Assembly (NCBI GenBank): GCA_030838245.1
Contig: JAUTXB010000018.1
Coordinates: 1-19,905, forward strand
Direction of reading: 5' to 3'
Source: Acidimicrobiaceae bacterium
Lineage (GTDB): Bacteria > Actinomycetota > Acidimicrobiia > Acidimicrobiales > RAAP-2
DNA: 19,905 nt
The notes beneath the pieces are model-generated. The model was not told where the DNA came from. It did no database searches and saw nothing but the letters and a program-made list of their open reading frames with translations. Below are positions 8,200 to 15,043 of the stretch, piece by piece. Position 1 is the stretch's first letter; each line of letters starts with the position of its first letter. The position numbers and the translations under genes are program-made.

Positions 8200-8229
8200 A
8201 TAATAGTTGCACGTCCTACTAAATGTCCA
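8200..8229 (-). promoter_or_regulatory. Probable sigma-70-type promoter of icmF, leaderless
   Basis: On the minus strand, TGGACA (8229-8224) and TATTAT (8205-8200) each match five of six consensus bases, with an 18-base spacer. The hexamer ends six bases before the icmF ATG, so transcription would start at or next to the start codon. Leaderless messages are common in actinobacteria, and the lack of a Shine-Dalgarno sequence here agrees. Just upstream, 8230-8278 holds GC-rich repeats (GCGGAGCCG twice) that might attenuate read-through from the gene before. Confidence 0.6.
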
Positions 8230-8278
8230 CGGTCCGGCTCCGCTCCGAGGCGGCTCCGCCCCGAACAGGCGAGCACCG

Positions 8279-9334
8279 CTAGGGAGCCAACTTGATGCGA
8301 TCGACCAGGTTCCAAGCCAACGCCGTCGTGGCGTCGATGGCCGAACCGGTGATGGCCAGGAATGCCGTGCGCTGCCGGCCGATGCGGCGGGGGAGGCTCA
8401 CGGTGCCCCCCGCCCCGGGAATCAACCCCATGGGAACCTCGGGTAGCTGAAAGGTGGCATCGGGCCTGGCCACCACTTGGCTGGCGAAGGCTGGGAGCTC
8501 GGTGCCGGCTCCGACGCACGCGCCGTGCACGATGGCCGTCGTCCTGGTCGCGCACCGAGCCAGCCAGGGAGCGACGCTTCGGGTCGTACGGATCAAGTGG
8601 GCTTCCACCGGGTCGGGCACCGATCCGAACTCGGACAGGTCGCCGCCGCTACAAAAGGACGGCCCCGCCCCGGTGAGTGAGATCGAGGTGATGGTGGGAT
8701 CGGCGACAGCCAGCTGAAACATGGTGACCAGCAAGTCGCGCATATCGGCGTCGTAGGCGTTGCGGACCTCGGGTCGATTGAGGGTCAAGGCCAGAGACGA
8801 CCCCTCCCGATGGGACAGAACCGACGGCCCGGGCAATTGGCGGTGGGTCATCGGTCCGCGCCGGTCGATCCACCGGCGATGGTCGGGTCCGGATTGAAGC
8901 ATCGAGTACACGAACGACTCAGACACCAAGGCGTCGTCCACCGTGATGCCGGCGCTGAACCGGAGGAGCTGGACGAGGGCGGTGGCCGAAGCGGGGGCCT
9001 GTTCGACCGCCTGGCTGACCGCAGCGAGCACCCCTTCGACGTCGCCGCATCCGACCCATGGTCGCACCGGGGCCTCCTCTTCGGCCAAGAGGATGTCGAA
9101 ATCGGGCGGTGCGGAGAGGTCGGCGCCGGCACGGGCCACGCCCACGGTCACGCAGGGAAGCTTGCGAACCACCTCGGCCGCGGCCGTCAGCGCCGGGTCG
9201 TCATCGACGGCCACGGCCAGCACCGGCCTCCCTCCGAAGTGCCCGATGGCCTCTGGCGCCAGCCCGCCTTCGACGAGTCGAAGCGCGTCGCGGGCGAAGA
9301 GGATGCCCTGGGGCTCGCGTGGGGAGCTGGTCAC
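8279..9334 (-). CDS. Two-part crotonase-family protein (degenerate N-terminal half plus C-terminal enoyl-CoA hydratase/isomerase domain)
   Basis: It has 351 residues, about 90 more than a normal crotonase. Residues about 168-350 are a recognisable core: LALTLNRPEVRNAYDADMRD, AGPSFCSGGDLSEF (223-236), HGACVGAGTELPAFASQVVA (270-289) and FQLPEVPMGLIPGAGGTVSL (295-314). Both Glu positions are kept (E279, E299). The domain then stops at NLVDRIKLAP, so it lacks the C-terminal helical tail. Residues 1-165 look like a decayed crotonase: LPCVTVGVARAG and DFDILLAEEEA mimic the strand region without active-site residues, and 117-165, ending SMLQSGPDHRRWIDRRGP, resembles the missing tail. GTG start; no clear ribosome site. 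It sits 25 bases after the amidohydrolase and 85 bases before icmF, so a CoA thioester related to the IcmF pathway is the likely substrate. Confidence 0.85.
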   Translation of the reverse strand: MTSSPREPQGILFARDALRLVEGGLAPEAIGHFGGRPVLAVAVDDDPALTAAAEVVRKLPCVTVGVARAGADLSAPPDFDILLAEEEAPVRPWVGCGDVEGVLAAVSQAVEQAPASATALVQLLRFSAGITVDDALVSESFVYSMLQSGPDHRRWIDRRGPMTHRQLPGPSVLSHREGSSLALTLNRPEVRNAYDADMRDLLVTMFQLAVADPTITSISLTGAGPSFCSGGDLSEFGSVPDPVEAHLIRTTRSVAPWLARCATRTTAIVHGACVGAGTELPAFASQVVARPDATFQLPEVPMGLIPGAGGTVSLPRRIGRQRTAFLAITGSAIDATTALAWNLVDRIKLAP

Positions 9335-9359
9335 CCCGACAACGTACCGTCGGGGTGGT

Positions 9360-10832
9360 TCACGGGGCGCCCCGGAACACCACCTGGCCGGCCTTCACCG
9401 TGGCCGCCACCAACTGGCTGCTCAGCTCGGTGCGCGCACCTCTCCAGGGAACGGCCAGCAAGCACAGGTCGGCCGGGCCGCCGGTTGACACAGTGCGAAC
9501 GGGGCCGCCCGGGTCGGCGGGGTGGCCCAGGAACAGAGCCAGAGCCCGCTCGGGCGTCAGTCGCTCGTCGGGCCCGATCACGTCGCCGTGTGCGGTCCGT
9601 CTGGTGACCGCTGTGGCTACGGCCTTCCAGGGGTCCGGATGGCCAAAGGGGGCGTCGGTGCTGCCGGCCAGGGGGACACCCACCCTGTCCCAGGCCCGCA
9701 GACGGTACAGCCATTCCTGGTCGGCCCCGTCGACGTCGCGGCGATATCGATCACCGTGCTCGGCGATGAACCCCGGCTGGGTCACCACGGTGACATCTAG
9801 CGGCGCCAGCAGCTCCACCACCTCGGGCGGGGCAACGCTGGCATGCTCGACGCGGTGCGGGCCGCCGCCGGCTATCGACAGGGCGGTAGCCGCCAGCACC
9901 AGGCTCTCGCGGGTCACGGCGTGCAGGGCCACCCCGCGTCGCCCGGCGGACTGGATGGACTCGACCAGCTCGTCGAGCCCTGGGAGCTGGCGATCCTCGA
10001 GCACCAGCTTCAAAGCGCCTGTCGTGACGGGTCCACGGTGGCGGCCCGGAAGTGCACCGCCCAGCACGAGCACCGACTGGCGCAGCTCACCGCGGTCCAC
10101 GGCCGCCTCGATGGCGGCCAACTCTTCGGGTCCGTTGGACGCCGTGGCGTCGGTCACCCCGGTGACGCCACAGCGGGACAGTCGATCGCTGACGTCGGCC
10201 AAGGAAGGCAGATCATCCGGCACTCGCGCCCGGATCAGGTCATCGGCACCGTAGAGGACCCCGGTAGGCCGCCCATCGGGGCCGAGCTCCACACCCTCCA
10301 ACCCCGAGGCCGTCTCCGCCAGCCCCAACGCCGCCAAACCACTCCGGTTGACCACCCACTGGTGACCGCTGCGATGCTGGATCCGCACCGGCCGCCCGCG
10401 GTGGGCTCCCAACTGCTCGTCCACCACGTCCGCAGTGAGCGGTCCGGCCACCGACTCGTCGTACCCGTATCCACGGAGCCAGGTGGCACGGGTCGAATCC
10501 CGGGATAGTTCGCCCACGCCGGCGGCCAGTGCCCGGGCCAGGGACGGCCGGTCGTGTACGGACGGAGGCCCGCACAGAACGGACCGGTCGCGTGCGGCCA
10601 GGCTGAACAAGTGGGTGTGATGGTCGTGGAGGCCGGGAAGGAGCGCCCCGCCTCGGCCGTCGAGCACGTCGTTGGTGATCCCCCCGGCACGGATCCCCCC
10701 GGTCTCCACTGCGGCGATCCGACCGTGCTCGATGTGGACGGTGCATCCGGGACGCCCATCCACCTCGACGTCGATCACGCTGAGGCCGGTCGCGTGCCCG
10801 GTGTCCCCGTCCAGCTGGCCGGGCCCGGTCAC
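9360..10832 (-). CDS. Metal-dependent amidohydrolase, YtcJ-like (Amidohydro_3 type)
   Basis: This 490-residue protein starts at a GTG whose last two bases are the first two of the upstream stop (GTGA overlap), implying translational coupling. A short N-terminal sandwich domain (about 18-65) leads into ALLPGLHDHHTH, with metal ligands H72 and H74. Other expected ligands are all visible: K275 in TGALKLVLED (probable carboxylated lysine), H304 in VALHAVT, H330 in PHRVEHAS and D393 in GSTDAPFGHPDPW. The C-terminus returns to the sandwich (ADLCLLAVPW, VVFRGAP). Relatives hydrolyse amide, carbamate or cyclic amide bonds; the substrate here is unknown. Being coupled to a CoA transferase and followed by a crotonase and IcmF, it may open an amide or lactam before the acid is turned into a CoA ester. 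That role is inferred. Confidence 0.88.
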   Translation of the reverse strand: MTGPGQLDGDTGHATGLSVIDVEVDGRPGCTVHIEHGRIAAVETGGIRAGGITNDVLDGRGGALLPGLHDHHTHLFSLAARDRSVLCGPPSVHDRPSLARALAAGVGELSRDSTRATWLRGYGYDESVAGPLTADVVDEQLGAHRGRPVRIQHRSGHQWVVNRSGLAALGLAETASGLEGVELGPDGRPTGVLYGADDLIRARVPDDLPSLADVSDRLSRCGVTGVTDATASNGPEELAAIEAAVDRGELRQSVLVLGGALPGRHRGPVTTGALKLVLEDRQLPGLDELVESIQSAGRRGVALHAVTRESLVLAATALSIAGGGPHRVEHASVAPPEVVELLAPLDVTVVTQPGFIAEHGDRYRRDVDGADQEWLYRLRAWDRVGVPLAGSTDAPFGHPDPWKAVATAVTRRTAHGDVIGPDERLTPERALALFLGHPADPGGPVRTVSTGGPADLCLLAVPWRGARTELSSQLVAATVKAGQVVFRGAP

Positions 10833-12472
10833 AGCTCGGCCAGGACCGAGTCGGTGTCTGCACCCAGCTTCGCCGCCATCCGGGTCGGTGTCCTGCTCCT
10901 CGGTGGGGCGAGCGGTCCGGTGTCTGTCGACTGCGCCGGCCGGCTGTGGGACAGCGCGTGGCCGACGACCTCGCGCATGGCGATGTCCGTGATCCCCCCG
11001 ACGCCCCCGACGACGGCAGCCAGCGCGGCTACGGCGGCATGGAGCCCGGTGACGGGATCGGCGGCGGCGTCGGCACAGAAGAGAGGCGGGCCGCCCTCGT
11101 GCTCTCGGGTCACCAGGCCCGCTGCCGCGGCGGCGTCGTCCCCCAGCGCCACTCGGTTTCGCCACGGTCCCGACCGTCCGTAACCGGTGATGCTGATCCA
11201 TGCCTGGTGCGGGGAGGGGTGGATCCCGAGTTGCTCGAGCGCCCGGGGCCTCGACGACTCGATGACCACGTCGGCGGCCCCGATCAAGGCCCGAAAGGGT
11301 CCCGCGGCGGAAACCGGCACCGTCACGCTCTCCTTTCCTCCCTGAAGGAGATCGAAGAACTGCCGCGGGCCCTCCCGGGAAGGGTCGGGCCGCCGGGGGT
11401 CTTCGACCTTGACCACACGACAGCCGGCGTCGACCAGGAGTGAGCCCGCCAATGGTCCCGCCCAAAGGGCGGACAGGTCCACGACCAGGGGCCGCCCCGG
11501 TGCGACGATGCGGCTCGGGCTCAGCCGGTCGAGGGTGGTGAGTACCCGGGGCGGGGGCAGACAGGTTGGTGCGCCCTGGAACAGCCACGGTGCGGGGGGC
11601 CACTGTTGGCCCCTGGCCTGGAACTGCTCGTCGTCCTGGTCAGGGCCGCCTACCACGGCCACCGGGATACCCAACAGCTGCGCCCGATCGGCCACCGAAT
11701 GCGCCGACCTCTCCGCGGCCAGCGATCTCACCGAGGTCCAGGGGTCGGCCGGCACCGATGCATCCAGCCAGGCCGGGACCAATTCGATGTCGGAGGCCCG
11801 GCTCAAGCTCACGGCCAACCAGCCGTCGCTCGTCGCCACCAGGCGACAGGCTCCCCCATTGGAGACGGTGCCGTTGCGGTGGTGCCCGAAGATGGCGGCC
11901 CGCTCACCGAGCAGGGCCGACCCGTCGAGGGAGACGGGCATGCCGCGGCTGGCGGCCAGGAGGCGGAGGGCCAGGGCGGCGCCGTCGAGGCAGGTGGCCA
12001 CGTCGCTTGGAGCAAGGAGGGCAGGTCCGTCAGCCCGGCCGGTCAGGGTCATGGCGCCCGAAGCGGCCCATGCTCGGGCCGGGGTCGAACTGGGGATGGC
12101 GTGCACCACCGGGAACGAGGTGCTGCCCAGCCAACCGGTCGAGTCCACGGCGGCGACCACAGACAACCGGGCCAGGATTGCGGGGGTCACCTCACCGTTG
12201 AACAGGGTCTTTCCCGCATCGAGGCCCCACGACTCGGTCGCGGCCGGTTGCCGGGTCGGTTCCCGTGCTGGTCGGGGTTCTCGGCCCTGCGCCCATTCCT
12301 CAACCGGCCGCCGCACTCGGACCACATCAGCTCCGAGCAGGGCCAGGAGGTGGCCGGCGTACGCACAGGCGAAGTCGGCGCCGACCTCCAAGAAGCGGAT
12401 GCCGGCCAGGGGCAGCTGATTCACCTGGTGGGCGTCCGGACCCGCCGAGAGCGGATCGCAGTGCAGGGACAT
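10829..12472 (-). CDS. Tandem CaiB/BaiF (class III) CoA transferase family protein
   Basis: The 547-residue protein contains two class III CoA-transferase-like units, each incomplete. Unit one (about 20-300) begins LAGIRFLEVGADFACAYAGH, LLGADVVRVRRP, then passes to the later family segment SGAMTLTGRADGPALLAPSD and RGMPVSLDGSALLGE; its catalytic portion appears deleted. Unit two (about 328-505) has LVVDLSALWAGPLAGSLLVD, VVKVEDPRRPDPSREGP, ADVVIESSRPRALEQLGI and ISITGYGRSGPWRNR, then GDDAAAAAGLV. The Asp there (D445 or D446) is the probable catalytic residue that forms the acyl anhydride. Unit two then lacks most of the usual C-terminal half. The two parts may fold into one intertwined pseudo-dimer. 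It heads a minus-strand run with the amidohydrolase. The ATG has no obvious ribosome site, so the start is less certain. Confidence 0.85.
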   Translation of the reverse strand: MSLHCDPLSAGPDAHQVNQLPLAGIRFLEVGADFACAYAGHLLALLGADVVRVRRPVEEWAQGREPRPAREPTRQPAATESWGLDAGKTLFNGEVTPAILARLSVVAAVDSTGWLGSTSFPVVHAIPSSTPARAWAASGAMTLTGRADGPALLAPSDVATCLDGAALALRLLAASRGMPVSLDGSALLGERAAIFGHHRNGTVSNGGACRLVATSDGWLAVSLSRASDIELVPAWLDASVPADPWTSVRSLAAERSAHSVADRAQLLGIPVAVVGGPDQDDEQFQARGQQWPPAPWLFQGAPTCLPPPRVLTTLDRLSPSRIVAPGRPLVVDLSALWAGPLAGSLLVDAGCRVVKVEDPRRPDPSREGPRQFFDLLQGGKESVTVPVSAAGPFRALIGAADVVIESSRPRALEQLGIHPSPHQAWISITGYGRSGPWRNRVALGDDAAAAAGLVTREHEGGPPLFCADAAADPVTGLHAAVAALAAVVGGVGGITDIAMREVVGHALSHSRPAQSTDTGPLAPPRSRTPTRMAAKLGADTDSVLAEL

Positions 12473-12604
12473 GGCGCCACGCTAGAGAAGTTTCATCCGC
12501 CCATCGGCAGACGTCCCTGAAGGCCGGCCACTACGGGCCCGCGTCGGCGAGAAGGGCTTCGGGGTCATAGGGTGATGCCCGAGAGCTTCGTAGCGGTCGA
12601 CGCC

Positions 12605-12630
12605 GAGCCAACGAGCAGAGCCAACGAGGA
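12605..12630. repeat. Tandem 13-bp repeat over the cupin-gene ribosome binding site
   Basis: GAGCCAACGAGCA (12605-12617) is followed directly by GAGCCAACGAGGA (12618-12630), with one mismatch. The second copy supplies the GAGGAG ribosome site of the cupin gene; the first has the degraded form GAGCAG. It lies in the 163-bp divergent gap (12473-12635) between the CoA transferase and cupin genes, where I see no other clear promoter element. Confidence 0.6.
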
Positions 12631-12635
12631 GTGCC

Positions 12636-13094
12636 ATGACAACGACCGAGTCCATCCCCAGTGCCGTCCACATCGGTGCGTCCGACCTGCCCTTCGTCGA
12701 TATCGGTGACGGCAGCAAGTTGAAGGTCCTCCAGGTGAAAGAAGAGGAGGGCCTCTGGATCGTGGAGAACATCTTCCAGAGCGGCTACGAGGTGCAGACC
12801 CACCGCCACACCGGTCCGGTCTATGGCTACACCGTTTCGGGCGGGTGGAAGTACAAGGAGTACGACTACGTCAACCGGCAGGGCTCGTTCCTCTACGAAC
12901 CAGCCGGCTCGGTGCACACCCTCCAGTGCATCGAGGACGGCACCCAGGTCTGGTTCCAGATGTACGGGGCCAACCTCAACTTGGATTCGGACGGCAACGT
13001 GGAGAGCGTCTTCGATGGCGCCGGGACTTTGGCCGCCTACTACGCCCTGTGTGAGGCGCAGGGCCTTCCCCGCCCCAACGTTCTGGCCAGCTGA
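12636..13094 (+). CDS. Cupin dioxygenase, 2,4'-dihydroxyacetophenone dioxygenase-like
   Basis: The 152-residue single-domain cupin has the metal-site pattern of the 2,4'-dihydroxyacetophenone dioxygenase family. THRHTGPVYGYTVSGGWKY gives H56 and H58, and FLYEPAGSVHTL gives H94. These three histidines would hold the iron. That family splits the C-C bond between the carbonyl and the hydroxylated carbon of an aryl ketone, giving an aromatic acid and formate. Family assignment is by motif; substrate identity is inferred. A good GAGGAG precedes the ATG. The stop overlaps the P450 start by one base (TGATG), so the two are almost certainly co-translated. The oxygenase pair plus PaaY suggests degradation of an aromatic compound. 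Confidence 0.85.
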   Translation: MTTTESIPSAVHIGASDLPFVDIGDGSKLKVLQVKEEEGLWIVENIFQSGYEVQTHRHTGPVYGYTVSGGWKYKEYDYVNRQGSFLYEPAGSVHTLQCIEDGTQVWFQMYGANLNLDSDGNVESVFDGAGTLAAYYALCEAQGLPRPNVLAS

Positions 13095-14290
13095 TGCCGA
13101 CGGCAATCGACCTGTCCGACCCCGACACCTTTGTCGACGGCGTCCCCCACGAGGAGCTGACCGAGCTCAGACACACCCAGCCCGTCTACTTCCAAGAGAT
13201 GCAGGACGACGCCGGGTTCTGGGCCCTCTTGCGGCATGCCGACGTCGTCCACGCGGCCCGGAACCCGAACCTGTTCTCGGCCAGTGAGGGAGGTGTGGTC
13301 ATCGAGACGCTCGCTCCCGAACAGGTCGAGCAGATGCGAGGGATGCTCCTGGCCATGGACCCGCCCCGGCACCTCGACTACCGGCGCCCCATGGCCGAGC
13401 ACTTCCGGCGTCGGGTGATCGAAGACATGGCCGACCAGATCCGTGGGATCTGCCGCGACGTGCTGGCAGGCGTCGACGAGACCAGCGACGTGGAGTTCGT
13501 GCACGGGGTGACCTCGGCGATTCCCTCCCGGGTCATCGGTCAGCTCATGGGCCTGCCCGAGGCCGATTGGCCGCACATCCATGAATTGGCCGAGCGCAAC
13601 ACCAGCGGACAGGATGCCGACTACGCCAGCGACGACCCCAACGCCGGCACCATGGAGATGGCGATCTACGCCATGGAGCTGGCCGCCCGTCGCCGCACCG
13701 AGGAGCCCGCTCCCGACCTGACCTCGATCATCCTCGGTACCGAATTCGGCGGCCACCTCATGGACGACATCGAGTTCGCCACGTTCTTCGTGCAGCTGGT
13801 GACGGCGGGCAACGACACCACCAAGATCATGCTCTCGTCGGGCCTCTGGGCCCTCCTGCGCCACCCCGACCAGCTGCGCGAGCTCCGGGCCGATCCGTCA
13901 CTCATACCCGGCGCCGTCGAGGAGATTCTTCGGTGGGCCAACCCGTTGCACTACTTCCGGCGAACAGCCCTGGCTGACGCCGTCATCCGAGATGTGAAGA
14001 TCGCCGCCGGCGACAAGGTGGCCATGTACTACACGTCGGCGAACCGGGACGAGGATCTGTTCGACGACTCCCAACGGTTCGACATCCATCGCCATCCCAA
14101 TCCACACCTGGCCTTCGGCATTGCCGAGCACTTCTGCCTCGGCGTCCACCTGGCCCGATTGGAGGGGCGGGTGTTCTTCGAGGAGCTGTTGGCCAGTTTT
14201 TCGGACATCGAGCTGACCGGTGAGCCCGTGAGGGTGCGGTCGAACCTGAACAACGGGCTGAAACGCCTCCCCGTGCGGATGCAGCGCTGA
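13094..14290 (+). CDS. Cytochrome P450
   Basis: This 398-residue soluble bacterial P450 would hydroxylate a hydrophobic substrate using an external ferredoxin; no redox partner gene is in view. The I-helix oxygen-activation motif is TAGNDTT (237-243). The K-helix ExxR is EEILR (E277, R280), and the heme loop is HLAFGIAEHFCLGVHLARLE with thiolate C348. The second glycine of the usual FGxGxHxC is Ala344. The HLAFG...HFCLG..LARLE style recalls the actinobacterial sterol, lipid and terpene P450s (CYP124/125/142-like), but the cupin partner hints at an aromatic or aryl-ketone substrate. The ATG overlaps the cupin stop. The stop codon lies in the first copy of a 16-bp tandem repeat. Confidence 0.95.
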   Translation: MPTAIDLSDPDTFVDGVPHEELTELRHTQPVYFQEMQDDAGFWALLRHADVVHAARNPNLFSASEGGVVIETLAPEQVEQMRGMLLAMDPPRHLDYRRPMAEHFRRRVIEDMADQIRGICRDVLAGVDETSDVEFVHGVTSAIPSRVIGQLMGLPEADWPHIHELAERNTSGQDADYASDDPNAGTMEMAIYAMELAARRRTEEPAPDLTSIILGTEFGGHLMDDIEFATFFVQLVTAGNDTTKIMLSSGLWALLRHPDQLRELRADPSLIPGAVEEILRWANPLHYFRRTALADAVIRDVKIAAGDKVAMYYTSANRDEDLFDDSQRFDIHRHPNPHLAFGIAEHFCLGVHLARLEGRVFFEELLASFSDIELTGEPVRVRSNLNNGLKRLPVRMQR

Positions 14291-14323
14291 CTGAATGCAG
14301 CGCTGACTGAATGCAGCGCTGAC
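14279..14323. repeat. 16-bp tandem repeat, 2.8 copies, over the P450 stop codon
   Basis: ATGCAGCGCTGACTGA occurs at 14279-14294 and 14295-14310, and a 13-base third copy runs 14311-14323. Each unit contains the palindrome AGCGCT. The first unit encodes the last residues of the P450 (MQR) and its TGA. The rest of the gap to the next gene (14324-14427) has a weak interrupted hairpin (CCCGA 14368-14372 with TCGGG 14389-14393) that may act as a terminator. Confidence 0.85.
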
Positions 14324-14427
14324 CGGAGCCAAAGCCGGCCCTGCGCCAGCGCCGACCCGACCTGAGTCCCGACCGGCGTCAGCGGTGATCGGGTGAGTCG
14401 ATCGGTATCTCGCGTAGGTTGACGACC

Positions 14428-15036
14428 ATGGGAATCTACGAGATCGAGGGCGTCGTCCCGGTTGTCCATCCCACCGCGTTCGTGCACCCCGAAGCCGTCC
14501 TCATCGGCGACGTGCTGATTGGTGAGGGCTGTTACGTGGGCCCGCTGGCCAGCCTGCGAGGCGACTTCGGCCAGGTGGTGGTTCGCGCCGGTGCCAACGT
14601 CCAGGATGGCTGTGTCCTGCACTGCTTTCCCGGCCGCGACGTGGTGGTGGACGAAGACGGTCACATTGGGCACGGGGCGGTGTTGCACGGCTGTCACATC
14701 GGCAGGGGCGTGCTGGTGGGGATGAACAGTGTGGTGATGGACGGTGCAGCAATCGGCGACTTCACGTTCGTCGGAGCGTGCACCTTCGTGCGAGCCGAGA
14801 TGGAGGTTCCGGCACGCCATGTCGTCGCCGGAAATCCCGCCCGGGTGCTCCGGGAACTGACCTCCGCCGAGATGGCGTGGAAGGCCAACGGGACCGCCGT
14901 GTACCAGGACCTGGCCCGGCGATCACGAGACAGCCTTCGCCCTGCCGTCCCTCTGTCTGTCGCGGAGGAGAACCGGCCCCGGCTCAGCACCGGTCAAGAC
15001 ACGGCGGTGCCGCTCCGGGAGCACCGGCGGTCCTGA
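14428..15036 (+). CDS. paaY: PaaY-like hexapeptide-repeat protein (gamma-carbonic anhydrase fold)
   Basis: The 202-residue protein opens MGIYEIEGVVPVVHPTAFVH and continues EAVLIGDVLIGEGCYVGPLA, LRGDFG and VQDGCVLHCFPG, closely matching PaaY of the phenylacetate pathway. It forms a left-handed beta-helix trimer. Histidines H65, H82 and H87 (LHCFPG, DGHIGHG, LHG) are the likely metal ligands. PaaY acts as a thioesterase that relieves CoA trapped in aromatic ring-epoxide pathways. The C-terminus after about residue 165 is variable. I start at ATG 14428, not the upstream in-frame TTG 14419, since the family begins MxIYEI and TAGG is nine bases upstream. It follows the cupin and P450 by 137 bases and ends seven bases before a convergent permease gene. 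No other paa genes are in the window. Confidence 0.88.
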   Translation: MGIYEIEGVVPVVHPTAFVHPEAVLIGDVLIGEGCYVGPLASLRGDFGQVVVRAGANVQDGCVLHCFPGRDVVVDEDGHIGHGAVLHGCHIGRGVLVGMNSVVMDGAAIGDFTFVGACTFVRAEMEVPARHVVAGNPARVLRELTSAEMAWKANGTAVYQDLARRSRDSLRPAVPLSVAEENRPRLSTGQDTAVPLREHRRS

Positions 15037-15043
15037 TCGATGT

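Noticed and set aside
8230..8262. GC-rich repeats upstream of the icmF promoter as a terminator or riboswitch
   Set aside because: The hairpins that can be drawn have very short loops and no T-run, and the region is too short and would lie upstream of the predicted start site, so a cobalamin riboswitch is not supported.
10833..11603. N-terminal extension of the amidohydrolase frame by about 257 codons
   Set aside because: It overlaps the CoA transferase gene and has Arg/Gly-rich shadow composition; the GTGA overlap start fits the family.
11409..12520. Two long plus-strand open frames opposite the CoA transferase gene
   Set aside because: Low-complexity Arg/Pro/Ser-rich or Gly-rich translations, no ribosome sites, and the opposite strand encodes a clear family protein.
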